Origin: Candidatus Dormiibacterota bacterium
Lineage (GTDB): Bacteria > Vulcanimicrobiota > Vulcanimicrobiia > Vulcanimicrobiales > Vulcanimicrobiaceae
NCBI GenBank assembly: GCA_035532035.1
Contig: DATKRS010000033.1
Span: 1-64,000 of the forward strand
Reading direction: 5' to 3'
DNA length: 64,000 bases
Positions 43,020 through 53,186 of the stretch are shown piece by piece. The position numbers were made by a program, and so were the translations under genes. Under the pieces are notes generated by a model, which was not told the origin of the DNA, searched no databases, and saw nothing but the letters and a program-made list of their open reading frames with translations. Positions within the stretch are counted from its first letter, which is position 1. The number at the start of each line of letters is the position of its first letter.

Positions 43020-44501
43020 TTAGTAGCTGAACTGAATGCCGTAGTCGGTCCGCCGCTCCGGCTGATTGATCGCGCGTTCGCCGACGAAGAGCTGCGCCCA
43101 CGGCGTGAGGTGCACGTCGCCGTAGAGATCGAGCGTGGGCCGGCGAGGATCGTAGAACCTCGCCTCGATGCCGGTTCCAGTTCCATGCACGTCGTATTGC
43201 CCGAGGACGCCGAGGCGCGAGTAGAGCAATCCGCCGCCGACGCGCACGTCGGGTGCGACGCGGTGCAACGCGGCCAAGTTCCAGGTCGTCGCATGGCCGA
43301 CGTCGTTTGCTCCGATCATCACGCTCGTGCTCGCGTTGGGGAGCAGGATCGCGTTGAGGTCGACTTGCGGGCCGCGATCGGCGGAGAAGAGCGCAGATGG
43401 ACAGCAGACGTGCTGTGCATCGAGCTCGCCGACGCGCAGCTGCAAGGCGATCAGTTGTCGCGCAAGGCCGGAGAGCGCGCCACCCATAGCAAGCCGCTCC
43501 GAGCGCTCGAGTGGATGTGGCGAGGACTGCGGCTGGGGCGTACTCGCAGGCGGCGGCGTCGCGCCTCGATCAACGCCGTAGACGTGGCTGCGCCCGCCGA
43601 GACGCCCAAGCAGGAACGCGGCGCGCTGTAGCGTCGCGTCGAGATGGGCTATCGTGTCTCGCATCTGTTCCTGCGTCTGCGGGTTCGCCGTGACGGATTG
43701 CAGGTCCGACGTGATCTCCGCGAGGGCGCGGGTCGTCTGGGCGATGTTCTCGGTGGTCGCGATGACGTTGCCGCGCAGCCGCGGATCGGTCGCGAATCCC
43801 TCGATCGCCGTCATTGAGCGATGGAGCTCGACCGACGCAGCGGAGACTTGCTCCAGCATGCGATCGAGCTTCGGCGCGTCGAGTGATGCGGTCGAGTTCA
43901 GCGTTGCCGCCATCGCGGCGATGTTCTCGCCCGCACTCGACAGTGACGCGTTGAGCGTGCGCGTCATCTCGCTGGCATCGGTGAGCGTCCTCTGCAGCGT
44001 CGCGAGCATACGCGGCTCGCGCCGCTGGAGTTCTGCGAGAATGATGTCGAGGCGCCGGATCTCGCCCTGCCCCTGCTGCAGTAGGTCCTGAACGGTGGCG
44101 ACGTTCTGGCCCTTCGGCTGATCGGCAATGGGAGCAATGCCGGGAGCAAACGTCGGATAGGGAAGCGGCCCGCCGCGCGGCGGGACGATGACGAGGCTAG
44201 AAGCACCGGTCAGCGGCGCCTGGATGAGAAAACGCGAGTTGCGCGGGATGCCGATGTTGTGGCGGATCGATACCACGACGTCGACGGTGTCATCCGGAAG
44301 CAAAATGATGTGGTCTACCGTCCCGACTGCCAGGCCGCTGAAGAACACGCCGTAACCGCTCTGGAGACCGGCGGCGGAGTCGAAATGAATCGCGAGCTGG
44401 TAGCCGGCGCGGGCGCCGAGATTCTGCAGAATGTAGAAAATGATGAACAGCAGCGCGATCGCCACGATCGCAAAGAGGCCCACTACCGCTTGCTTAGTCA
44501 C
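43020..44501 (-). CDS. MCE (MlaD-family) protein with C-terminal outer-membrane beta-barrel domain
   Basis: 493 residues. The membrane anchor (about 5-27) is followed by one MCE domain (about 32-112: FDSAAGLQSGYGVFFSGLAV, IPRNSRFLIQAPLTGASSLV). A long helical region (about 130-300) contains heptad-like Thr/Ala/Leu repeats. After a Pro-rich linker (about 310-335), amphipathic strands (about 375-493) end in the aromatic-terminated YGIQFSY. This matches the MlaD-barrel fusion reported for Veillonella parvula and other diderm Terrabacteria, proposed to bridge inner and outer membranes for phospholipid transfer. The MlaF and MlaE genes lie directly upstream. Confidence 0.85.
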   Translation of the reverse strand: MTKQAVVGLFAIVAIALLFIIFYILQNLGARAGYQLAIHFDSAAGLQSGYGVFFSGLAVGTVDHIILLPDDTVDVVVSIRHNIGIPRNSRFLIQAPLTGASSLVIVPPRGGPLPYPTFAPGIAPIADQPKGQNVATVQDLLQQGQGEIRRLDIILAELQRREPRMLATLQRTLTDASEMTRTLNASLSSAGENIAAMAATLNSTASLDAPKLDRMLEQVSAASVELHRSMTAIEGFATDPRLRGNVIATTENIAQTTRALAEITSDLQSVTANPQTQEQMRDTIAHLDATLQRAAFLLGRLGGRSHVYGVDRGATPPPASTPQPQSSPHPLERSERLAMGGALSGLARQLIALQLRVGELDAQHVCCPSALFSADRGPQVDLNAILLPNASTSVMIGANDVGHATTWNLAALHRVAPDVRVGGGLLYSRLGVLGQYDVHGTGTGIEARFYDPRRPTLDLYGDVHLTPWAQLFVGERAINQPERRTDYGIQFSY

Positions 44502-44595
44502 GTTTTGTTACTACCATAGCTCCCGCCAGGATTCCCCTCGATAGGAAGACCGTTACAGCGTGCAGCAGCACGGGTGCACCCATACCGCGTGTCCG

Positions 44596-45354
44596 TCATA
44601 CGGGAATCGGCCCCGTGTCGGAGCCCGCGAGAAACTGCTGCACGATGGGATTGAGCGACTTGCGCACCTCCGCACACGGGCCGTACGCGATGATTGCGCC
44701 TTCGAAGAGCATGGCTATGTAGTCGGCCATCATGTAGATAGACGGAAGGTCGTGCGACGTGACGACCGCGGTGCCGTTCGACCGCTCGCGCAGGCGCATG
44801 ATCATCTGCGTGATCAAGTGCACCGAGATCGGGTCTAGGCCCGTCGTCGGCTCGTCGTAGAGGACGAGGTCCGGCCGGGTTACGATGGCGCGCGCGAATC
44901 CGGCACGTTTGAGCATTCCGCCGGAGAGCTCGCCCGGGAGATTGTCGTACGACGTCGACAAGCCGACCGCATCGAGCGCGTCGGTCACGGTCTTGCGGAT
45001 ATCCTCTTCCGGCATGCTCGTGTTCTCGCGCAGCGGGAGCGAGACGTTGTCGCCGAGCGTCAGGCTGTCGAGCAGCGCCGCAAATTGGAACGAGAGACTG
45101 ATCGAGCGGCGTACTTTGTTGAGCTCGGTCTCGTGCATGTGGCAGATGTCCTGATCCCGCACGTAGACGTGTCCGCCGTCGGGTATTGCGAGACCGTCGA
45201 GCAGGCGCAGGATCGTCGACTTCCCTGCCCCCGAGAGGCCGACGATGCACGTGATGGCGCCCTCGGCGATCGGGAGCGTACAGTTGCGCAGCACGATGCG
45301 GTCGCCGAACGCGAGGGATACCCCGTCGAGACGAGCGATGATGCCGTCACGCAT
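44596..45354 (-). CDS. mlaF: ABC transporter ATP-binding protein, MlaF family
   Basis: 252 residues. Walker A GLSGAGKST, ABC signature LSGGMLKRAG, Walker B LVLYDEPTTGLDP and H-loop SHDLPS are all intact. The LSGGMLKR variant with M-K-R is characteristic of MlaF/MCE ATPases. It drives lipid transport through the MlaE permease and MCE protein. It overlaps the mlaE gene by eight bases; a 94-base gap without a gene separates it from the MCE gene. Confidence 0.93.
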   Translation of the reverse strand: MRDGIIARLDGVSLAFGDRIVLRNCTLPIAEGAITCIVGLSGAGKSTILRLLDGLAIPDGGHVYVRDQDICHMHETELNKVRRSISLSFQFAALLDSLTLGDNVSLPLRENTSMPEEDIRKTVTDALDAVGLSTSYDNLPGELSGGMLKRAGFARAIVTRPDLVLYDEPTTGLDPISVHLITQMIMRLRERSNGTAVVTSHDLPSIYMMADYIAMLFEGAIIAYGPCAEVRKSLNPIVQQFLAGSDTGPIPV

Positions 45355-46126
45355 TCGAGCCGTATAGGAGCAGCGACAGGGTGAAGTTCGCGATGAATAT
45401 CAAGATCATGGAGACCACGACCGCGCCCGTCGTCGACTTCCCCACGCCCGCCGCACCCCCGCGCGTGCGCAGGCCCTGATAGGAGCCGACGAGCGCAATG
45501 ATCGCCGCGAAAACGATGGTCTTCAGCAAGCCCTTGTCGACGTCGGCCATCGTAATGGTCGTACGAGCGGACTGGATGAAGTCGCCGTAGCTGATGTGCG
45601 CGTACGCTTTTGCAACCCACATTCCGCCGACGAGCGACACGACGTCGGCGAAGATCGTCAGCAGCGGAAGCATCACGAGCAGCGCCAGAAGGCGCGGTAC
45701 GACCAGATAGCGCGCAGGCTCGATGCCCATCGAACGCAACGCCTCGATCTGCTCGGTTACGACCATGGAGCCGATCTCCGCCGCGATCGCCGATCCGGCT
45801 CGCCCGGCAACGACGATTCCCGTGAGCATCGGTCCGAGCTCGCGGGCCGACGCATAGGCAACCGCACCGCCCACGATGTTTCCGAAGCCGTACTGCACGG
45901 CTTGGACCGCCGACTCGAGCGAGATCACCATGCCCGTGAAGAGCGAGGTGAGCGTCACGATGATCAGCGATTGGTAACCCAAGAGATACGCTTGCGAGAT
46001 CGTCTCGCCGAAGCGTATCTGGAGCCGCGCGAGAAAGCCCAGGGAACTGCCGCCGAGCAGCGTCAATCCACCGGCGTACGAGAAGAACGCGTTCGTTCGC
46101 TCGCCGACGCGCTCGAGCAGGTTCAC
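45347..46126 (-). CDS. mlaE: ABC transporter permease, MlaE family
   Basis: 259 residues. Hydrophobic, with the MlaE consensus: ISQAYLLGYQSLIIVTLTSL, GMVISLESAVQAVQYG, ELGPMLTGIVVAGRAGSAIAAEIGSM and EQIEALRSMGIEPARYLVVPR. It forms the inner-membrane part of the MCE lipid transporter with the neighbouring ATPase. ATG 46126 overlaps the stop of the small upstream gene by four bases, and its end overlaps mlaF. Confidence 0.93.
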   Translation of the reverse strand: MNLLERVGERTNAFFSYAGGLTLLGGSSLGFLARLQIRFGETISQAYLLGYQSLIIVTLTSLFTGMVISLESAVQAVQYGFGNIVGGAVAYASARELGPMLTGIVVAGRAGSAIAAEIGSMVVTEQIEALRSMGIEPARYLVVPRLLALLVMLPLLTIFADVVSLVGGMWVAKAYAHISYGDFIQSARTTITMADVDKGLLKTIVFAAIIALVGSYQGLRTRGGAAGVGKSTTGAVVVSMILIFIANFTLSLLLYGSNA

Positions 46127-46464
46127 TGGGGCAGGCGCTCCTCGATCGCATCGAGCTGCGCCAGAACGGCCTTCGTGGCTTCGATGCGTTTGGTCGCGAC
46201 CCCGCGCTCCGCGCCGAGATTGAAGAGCACCTGATTCGCGTGCTCCATCCGCCGGTCGACGTCGCGTAGATGCGTGCGCGCTTCGCGCTCGAACGCGCCA
46301 AAGTAGCGCCTCACGGCATCGAGATACGCAACCCGCAACGACTCGTCGAGACTCCCCGAGTGCAGCGCTTGAGCCGCCGCATCTTGCACGTGGCGCATGT
46401 CGCGGTCGGTTATGTGAAAGGCGCCGACACGCGCGACGAGCACCGCGAAGCGATCGTCAGGCAT
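46123..46464 (-). CDS. Hypothetical helical protein (113 aa) between rph and mlaE
   Basis: Not recognised. Predominantly alpha-helical and charged ([20 protein letters not shown], then [14 protein letters not shown]), likely coiled-coil in residues 50-110. No signal peptide or membrane segment. It overlaps rph by eight bases and mlaE by four, so it is surely translated with them; a cytoplasmic accessory to the MCE ATPase is possible but there is no direct evidence. Confidence 0.65.
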   Translation of the reverse strand: MPDDRFAVLVARVGAFHITDRDMRHVQDAAAQALHSGSLDESLRVAYLDAVRRYFGAFEREARTHLRDVDRRMEHANQVLFNLGAERGVATKRIEATKAVLAQLDAIEERLPQ

Positions 46465-47202
46465 GCGCGGTTACCGGAAAGCCCGCGGCTTCGAGGGCGG
46501 AGCGCTGGGCGGCGAAGAGCGCGCGCAAGCCCGTCTCTGCTAGAGCCAACAGCGTATCGAGATCGCGCCGGTCGAACGGCTTTGCCTCGGCGGTCCCTTG
46601 CAACTCGACGAAACGACCGGCGTCGGTAGCGAAGACGTTCATGTCGACGTGCGCGCGGCTGTCCTCTTCGTAGGCGAGGTCCAGCATCGCGCTGCCGTCG
46701 ACGATGCCGACGCTTGCTGCAGCGACGGCCGCGTCGAGCGGCCACTGCGCGAGCAGCTTGGGATCGAAAAGACGCCGCAGCGCGAGTGCGAGCGCGACGT
46801 AGGCTCCGGTGACGGCCGCCGTTCGTGTCCCTCCGTCCGCTTGCAAGACGTCACAGTCTATCCAGATGCAACGCTCCCCGAGCTTCGCGGTATCGGTGAC
46901 GGCGCGCAGCGCGCGCCCGACGATACGCTGGATTTCGTGCGTGCGTCCGCCGATCCGGCCGCGCGCGGATTCGCGCTGCGTCCGCTCCTGCGTCGCTCGC
47001 GGCAGCATCGCATACTCCGCGGTGATCCAGCCGACGCCTTGTCCGCGCATCCACTGCGGTACGCGCTCCTCGATGGTCGCCGCGCACAGCACGCGCGTGT
47101 CGCCGAGCGTGATGAGCGCACTGCCTTCGGCGAACTTCATGACCTCTGGCTCGATCGTCAGCGGCCGCAGCTCGTCCGCCTGCCGCCCGTCGCTGCGCGT
47201 CA

Positions 47203-47203
<1 letters not shown>
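46457..47203 (-). CDS. rph: Ribonuclease PH
   Basis: 248 residues. Starts [18 protein letters not shown], a textbook RNase PH beginning, with [36 protein letters not shown] (phosphate/tRNA-binding arginines) and [18 protein letters not shown]. This phosphorolytic 3'-5' exoribonuclease trims tRNA 3' ends. Two adjacent ATGs (47206 and 47203) follow GGTGGA; 47203 overlaps the glmS stop by one base. The open frame beyond is shadow of glmS. Confidence 0.95.
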
Positions 47204-49044
<1,841 letters not shown>

Positions 49045-49102
49045 GGCTACTCACTTCTGTCCCGTTTCATTCGCTTCGGAGACGCCCGCCGCGAGAGGGA
49101 CG

Positions 49103-49375
49103 TCACTTGATCCCTTCTTTGGTGCGGTGGTATTCGATCTTGCCTTCCGCGATCTCGTCGAGCGCGATCGATACCGGCTTGTTGGGATTGACCGCGTCTT
49201 GCTCGATCAGCGGCTCGCTCGCGTAGTACTCGCGCCGTTCCATCGGCGGTAACTGTTGCACGCGAATCCAGTTGTTGAGCTGGCGCGCCCGTTTGGTGAC
49301 GATGTTGACGAGGCTGAACTTCGAGTCCGCGTGCTTCAGCAGCGCGTCGAGGTCGCCGAAAACCGTTTTGCTCAT
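49103..49375 (-). CDS. rpoZ: RNA polymerase omega subunit
   Basis: 90 residues. It contains ADSKFSLVNIVTKRARQLNN, the omega-subunit core that folds beside the RNA polymerase beta' subunit, and ends with KPVSIALDEIAEGKIEYHRTKEG split over the typical 'ALEEIAEGKI' consensus. It lies 27 bases after gmk, the usual gmk-rpoZ order. The C-terminal extension found in proteobacterial omega is absent, as in Terrabacteria. Confidence 0.92.
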   Translation of the reverse strand: MSKTVFGDLDALLKHADSKFSLVNIVTKRARQLNNWIRVQQLPPMERREYYASEPLIEQDAVNPNKPVSIALDEIAEGKIEYHRTKEGIK

Positions 49376-49402
49376 ATTCCTTCTTCTTGTGGTACGTTTG
49401 TG

Positions 49403-50023
49403 TTACGTGTGTTCGACGCTGCGCAGCCGCTCTTCGCCCCAGCGATGAATCCTGAAACGCTCCGCCTGGAGCACCGCAGCAAGATCGTCCACCGCTTCCT
49501 CGGCCCGGTGCTGTTCGTTGACGACGATGTAGTCGAAGCTGCGGATGAACTGCATCTCCTGATGCGCGATCTCGAGACGCTGCGCGATCTCTTCGTTCGT
49601 CTCCGTCCTACGCGTCAAGAGACGCTCGCGCAAGTACGAGAACCGGTCCGGAACCAGGAAGATCAGGACCGCCGCCGGGTATGCCGCCTGCACGGCGAGC
49701 GCCCCGTTGACCTCGGGCTTCATGATGACGTCGTATCCCTCCGCGATCGTCCGCTCGACGTAATCGCGCGGAGTACCGTAGAGGTTGCCATTGTAGATGC
49801 GCCATTCGAGGAACTCCTCGGCATCGCGGCGCCGCTCGAACTCTTCTTCCGTTAAGAAGAAGTAATGCTGCCCCTCGATCTCACCCTCCCGGGGACTCCG
49901 AGTCGTGGCCGAAACGGAGTATCGCAGGCGTGACGTGCGCGCCAACAGTGCGTCCACCAGGGTGTCCTTGCCGGCTCCCGACGGTCCCGAAACGACGAAG
50001 AGAAGCCCTGGTCCACGTTTCAC
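49403..50023 (-). CDS. gmk: Guanylate kinase
   Basis: 206 residues. P-loop VVSGPSGAGKDTLV (Asp replaces the usual Ser/Thr-flanking residue but the Lys-Asp-Thr is common in some phyla), SATTRSPREGE for GMP binding, NLYGTPRDYV and RTETNEEIAQRL in the lid. It phosphorylates GMP to GDP. GTG start overlaps the upstream lipoprotein stop by four bases; rpoZ follows. Confidence 0.95.
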   Translation of the reverse strand: MKRGPGLLFVVSGPSGAGKDTLVDALLARTSRLRYSVSATTRSPREGEIEGQHYFFLTEEEFERRRDAEEFLEWRIYNGNLYGTPRDYVERTIAEGYDVIMKPEVNGALAVQAAYPAAVLIFLVPDRFSYLRERLLTRRTETNEEIAQRLEIAHQEMQFIRSFDYIVVNEQHRAEEAVDDLAAVLQAERFRIHRWGEERLRSVEHT

Positions 50024-50463
50024 AGGGCGAAGCAGACGGCCTGCCGGAGCGCCGTCATCGCCGCGGCCGACTCGCCGATCGACGCCGGGCGCTCGTACTG
50101 CGCGACGATCGTCCTGCCGTTGTTCACACTGAAGGCCACCTGAAGCAACTCGTCGTGAGCAAGCCGATACTCTGCCAGGCCGGCCTCACCCGGGCAGGCC
50201 GGGAACGGCCTGCTTCGCTCGAGTTTCGACCCGGGATGGCGCTGGACCGTATCCACGGCTTGGGCGGAGGCGAGGTCGGAGAGCGAGCCTTGCGACGGCT
50301 CCTGCGCATACGTATAGCGCTCGATCCCGGCGCCGCTCATCGTCGTCCACGCGCCGCTCGCGCTTTGCGTCCAGCCTTGCGGGTGTGGCGGACCCGGGGC
50401 GCATGCGCACAGGAGCCCGAGGGCAAGCACGCCGGCGGCAGAACGATAACGCTCGATGCGCAC
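50020..50463 (-). CDS. Small lipoprotein of unknown function
   Basis: 147 residues from GTG 50463. N-terminus MRIERYRSAAGVLALGLL followed by CAC, giving a lipobox LCAC with Cys21 as the likely lipidated residue. The mature part has a periplasmic alpha/beta look (ELLQVAFSVNNGRTIVAQYE) and a second Cys pair (CPG and QAVCFAL), but I recognise no family. It is coupled to gmk (GTGA). Its 5' end overlaps the divergent rqcH start by eight bases. The longer open frame upstream is shadow of rqcH. Confidence 0.65.
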   Translation of the reverse strand: MRIERYRSAAGVLALGLLCACAPGPPHPQGWTQSASGAWTTMSGAGIERYTYAQEPSQGSLSDLASAQAVDTVQRHPGSKLERSRPFPACPGEAGLAEYRLAHDELLQVAFSVNNGRTIVAQYERPASIGESAAAMTALRQAVCFAL

Positions 50464-51967
50464 CGACTGGGCGCTCGTGCGCCGTCTCGGCGCCGAGCTG
50501 GAAACCGCGCTGCGCGGTGCGCGCCTCCAAGACGCGGGCGTGGTCGGCGACGGCAGGCCTGCGCTCGTCTTCTGGTCGCGGGGCTCGATGCGGCTGCTCT
50601 GCATTGACCTGTTCTCGTCGCCACCCGCACTGACGCTCGAGTCGGGCGAGCTCTCGACGACGCGCGACGAGCCGGGCTTCACGCGAGCGCTAGCGCGAAC
50701 GCTCCACGGCATGGTACTGGCGGCGATCGAAGCCAGGGAGCACGACCGCCTGCTGCGGCTGAGGTTTCGCACGCGCTCGCGCTTCGGCGTAGGTGATGAA
50801 GTAGACCTTTACATAGAGCTCGTACCGCGCTTCGGCAATGCGCTGCTGGTCAAGGCCGGCATGGTGATCAGCGCACGCAAAGAGTTCCCCGGCGCGCACG
50901 GCTCGCGCGAGGTGCGCGCCGGAATGCCGTACGTCTTGCCCCCTCTTCCGCAAAAGGTTCTACCGCGGGCGGTCGAGGAGGGCGGTGCCGAGCCGCGCGC
51001 GGCCCTGGCATATCTCGAGGCCGACGCAGCGTTGCGGGAGCCGCTCTACGTCTACCGCAGGCACGGCCGTCTCATCCAGGCCCACCTCGTCGAGCTGCCG
51101 GCGTTGCACGGCGAGCTCTCGCGCGAACCGTCCTTGCTCGATCTGCTCGCAGAAGAGCGCGACGCACGCCTGCGTGCCGATGCACAAGCGCAAAGTGGAA
51201 GCCGCCGCGCGACACTCCTGCGCAGCATCGCACATCGCGCCCGCTCCCTCGACGAAGCTCGAGCCGCGCTCGCGTCGCAGCGTGCCGCCGCGGCGCAGCG
51301 CGAACGCCTGCGCCGCGAAGGCGAGGCGATCTACGCGACCCTGCACGAGCTCGCACCAGACGCGCGCGCGCAAGCCAAGGCGCAGGCCGCAAAGCTCTTC
51401 GCGCAGTATCGCAAGCTCGGCGCAGCACTCCCACACATCGAGAAGCGCGAGCGCGCGCTCGCGATGCAGAAAGAGGCGCTGGAGACGCTCCTGTGGGAAA
51501 CGCAGCGGGTCGGCGACGACGACCTCCCCGACATCGAGAGCACGCTCGCACTTCTCGATCCGCGCTCCCGCAAGAAGCGCGCGCCGCCGCCGCGTCGGCC
51601 GACCCGGCGCCGCAAGCCGCTGGAGACGCGGACCGCGCTCGGCTCGCGCATCCTGGTCGGGCGCTCGCCGGTCGAGAACGCGGAGCTGACGTTTCGCGTC
51701 GCGCGGCCGAACGATCTCTGGTTTCATGCGCGCGGCGTGCCCGGAGCGCACGTCATTCTCGCGCGCGACGACCGCTCCGAGCCGCCCGCCGAGGATCTCG
51801 AGCTCGCGGCGGCGTTAGCCGCGGCGCATTCCAAGGCACGCGAGAGCGTCGCGGTGACCGTCGACTACACGCAACGCAAGCACGTGCGCAAGCAGCCGAA
51901 CGCGCCACCCGGCTTGGTGTTCTACACGGAGGCGACGTCCATCGTCGTGGCACCGCGCGCCTCCTAG
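50456..51967 (+). CDS. rqcH: NFACT-family ribosome quality control protein (RqcH/Rqc2 homologue)
   Basis: 503 residues. NFACT-N begins MRTDWALVRRLGAELETAL and runs to about 180. Middle region (about 250-350) is Arg/Ala-rich coiled coil. NFACT-R (DUF814) has GSRILVGRSPVENAELTF, PNDLWFHARGVPGAHVIL and VTVDYTQRKHVRKQPN. RqcH recruits tRNA-Ala to obstructed 50S subunits and adds C-terminal alanine tails. Shorter than the well-studied Bacillus protein, mainly in the middle. Head-to-head with the lipoprotein gene. Confidence 0.9.
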   Translation: MRTDWALVRRLGAELETALRGARLQDAGVVGDGRPALVFWSRGSMRLLCIDLFSSPPALTLESGELSTTRDEPGFTRALARTLHGMVLAAIEAREHDRLLRLRFRTRSRFGVGDEVDLYIELVPRFGNALLVKAGMVISARKEFPGAHGSREVRAGMPYVLPPLPQKVLPRAVEEGGAEPRAALAYLEADAALREPLYVYRRHGRLIQAHLVELPALHGELSREPSLLDLLAEERDARLRADAQAQSGSRRATLLRSIAHRARSLDEARAALASQRAAAAQRERLRREGEAIYATLHELAPDARAQAKAQAAKLFAQYRKLGAALPHIEKRERALAMQKEALETLLWETQRVGDDDLPDIESTLALLDPRSRKKRAPPPRRPTRRRKPLETRTALGSRILVGRSPVENAELTFRVARPNDLWFHARGVPGAHVILARDDRSEPPAEDLELAAALAAAHSKARESVAVTVDYTQRKHVRKQPNAPPGLVFYTEATSIVVAPRAS

Positions 51968-51986
51968 CGGTATAAATACAGCGCTA
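51965..51986. repeat. AT-rich palindrome spanning two convergent stop codons
   Basis: TAGCG-GTAT-AA-ATAC-AG-CGCTA: nearly perfect dyad that starts with the rqcH TAG and ends with the TAG (as CTA) of the convergent gene. It could serve as a compact bidirectional end signal, or it may be selected as stop-codon context; no T-run is present. Confidence 0.4.
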
Positions 51987-52895
51987 TGGGGGCTCCTGCA
52001 TCGTGTGCATCTCCGGCGAAATGTAGAGCGGATGCTGCACGGGCACGGAAACCGCGCGAAGGTTTTCGAAGGCGACGGTCACCTGCGAGTACGTCTCGCC
52101 TCTATACCGCACCATCGCGTCAGCGCGCTCGGTCGTTATATACTGCACGCCAGCGACGCGGCCGAAGTCGACCGTCCATGGGACCGTCGTGCCGGGGCCA
52201 TCGACGAAGTTCAACGCCTCCCGCAGCCGCCACGTCGCACCGGTTCGCTCGTCGATCCAAAGATCGCGCAGCCGATAACGCCCCGGATCGCGCAGCGGCT
52301 GAAGCGAGAGATGATAGCACGCATGTCCGTCGACGCTCTCCTGCCCGACGAGCGTGATCGTGTAGACGCGGCGCGTGGCGACGGCGTGCGCGATCTCTCG
52401 CAGCGGCTCTCTGCCCGTGCGGCGCGGCGGCGTGCGGCCCGGTGGATACGGATCGTGAAACGCGCGCCGCACCTCCGCGACGATCGCCATCGCGTCGCGC
52501 TGCGACGACGGAGGCGCCGCCGGCACGAACGGCGCCATTCCGAACGAATACGTCGGCGCGAGGATCGGAACGCCCAAGAAATCGACCGGCGCTTCGGGCT
52601 TCCCGATGGGGACGCCGATGAACCACAAGCTGAGTGAGAAGTTTATCCCGTGCGGGACGTGCGGATGGGCCAGCTCGTAATCGCTGACGGGATCGACCCA
52701 TACGCTTCCCGTCGTCGCGTCGAACGAGCTCTGGTACCGCTGCGTGCGCATGCTGCCTCCCCGTTCGACGCGCACGGCAACGTCGTAGGCAAGGTAGCGC
52801 GGGTACTGCTGGTTCAGCCAGAATGCTTCCGCACGCTCGTAAAGAGCGTAGGGATCCGTCGCCGCGCGGACGCTCGGCGCGAACCCCAGCGCCAC
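51984..52895 (-). CDS. Secreted protein of unknown function (about 303 aa)
   Basis: Mature sequence is beta-rich (VDPVSDYELAHPHVPHG, YTITLVGQESVDGHACYH, RYRLRDLWIDERTGATWRL), resembling periplasmic lipoprotein-carrier-like (LolA/LolB-type) folds, but not assigned. GTG 52895 leaves only a short hydrophobic start (MALGFAPSVRAA). Upstream in frame are codons that would add S-I-R-S-L-A-L-A-L-V, a normal signal peptide, but the only start-like codons there are ATT (52925) or ATA, before an in-frame TAG. The start is therefore uncertain. Convergent with rqcH, divergent from the PuuD unit. Confidence 0.65.
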   Translation of the reverse strand: MALGFAPSVRAATDPYALYERAEAFWLNQQYPRYLAYDVAVRVERGGSMRTQRYQSSFDATTGSVWVDPVSDYELAHPHVPHGINFSLSLWFIGVPIGKPEAPVDFLGVPILAPTYSFGMAPFVPAAPPSSQRDAMAIVAEVRRAFHDPYPPGRTPPRRTGREPLREIAHAVATRRVYTITLVGQESVDGHACYHLSLQPLRDPGRYRLRDLWIDERTGATWRLREALNFVDGPGTTVPWTVDFGRVAGVQYITTERADAMVRYRGETYSQVTVAFENLRAVSVPVQHPLYISPEMHTMQEPP

Positions 52896-53078
52896 CAGAG
52901 CGAGTGCTAGGGAGCGTATCGAAATATGTCTCTACGGTGGCATCGGAAATTCCGGTGCGACCGCTCAAGTCCCACGCCTTGGGCGAACAGCTTTTCATCG
53001 TCGTGTGCTCGCGCGCGGCGCTCGACGAAGGGGTCGCGCGACTCAACGGAGGACTCTGCGAGCAATGGAGGTGCACTC

Positions 53079-53186
53079 GTGAAGAACCCATTGGACTCGC
53101 TCTGGGGAACCGTCGTTACCGGCGTCGTCCTCACCATCATACTCTACTTCGTGGCCCGGGCGATCATGCCCGTAGGAGTCTCGTGA
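53079..53186 (+). CDS. 35-residue single-helix membrane protein, coupled to PuuD-like gene
   Basis: GTG 53079 follows a strong GGAGGTG (53067-53073). The product starts MKNPLDSLWG, then a 17-20-residue hydrophobic helix (TVVTGVVLTIILYFVARAI) and ends PVGVS. The TGA stop overlaps the ATG of the next gene (TGATG), so the two are translationally coupled. The longer open frame upstream (to 52926) has no ribosome-binding site and is Ser/Arg-rich, unlike the neighbours. It looks like a small subunit or assembly factor of the membrane protein that follows. Confidence 0.65.
   Translation: MKNPLDSLWGTVVTGVVLTIILYFVARAIMPVGVS

Noticed and set aside
49045-49102. glmS ribozyme or other riboswitch upstream of glmS
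   Set aside because: Only 58 bases separate rpoZ and glmS and no ribozyme core or paired elements are visible.
52823-53185. Long upstream extension of the PuuD-like protein
   Set aside because: The PuuD family begins at MWLEPILRWIHLL (ATG 53186 with AGGAG). The extension is charged, non-conserved-looking and overlaps the coupled small gene in another frame.
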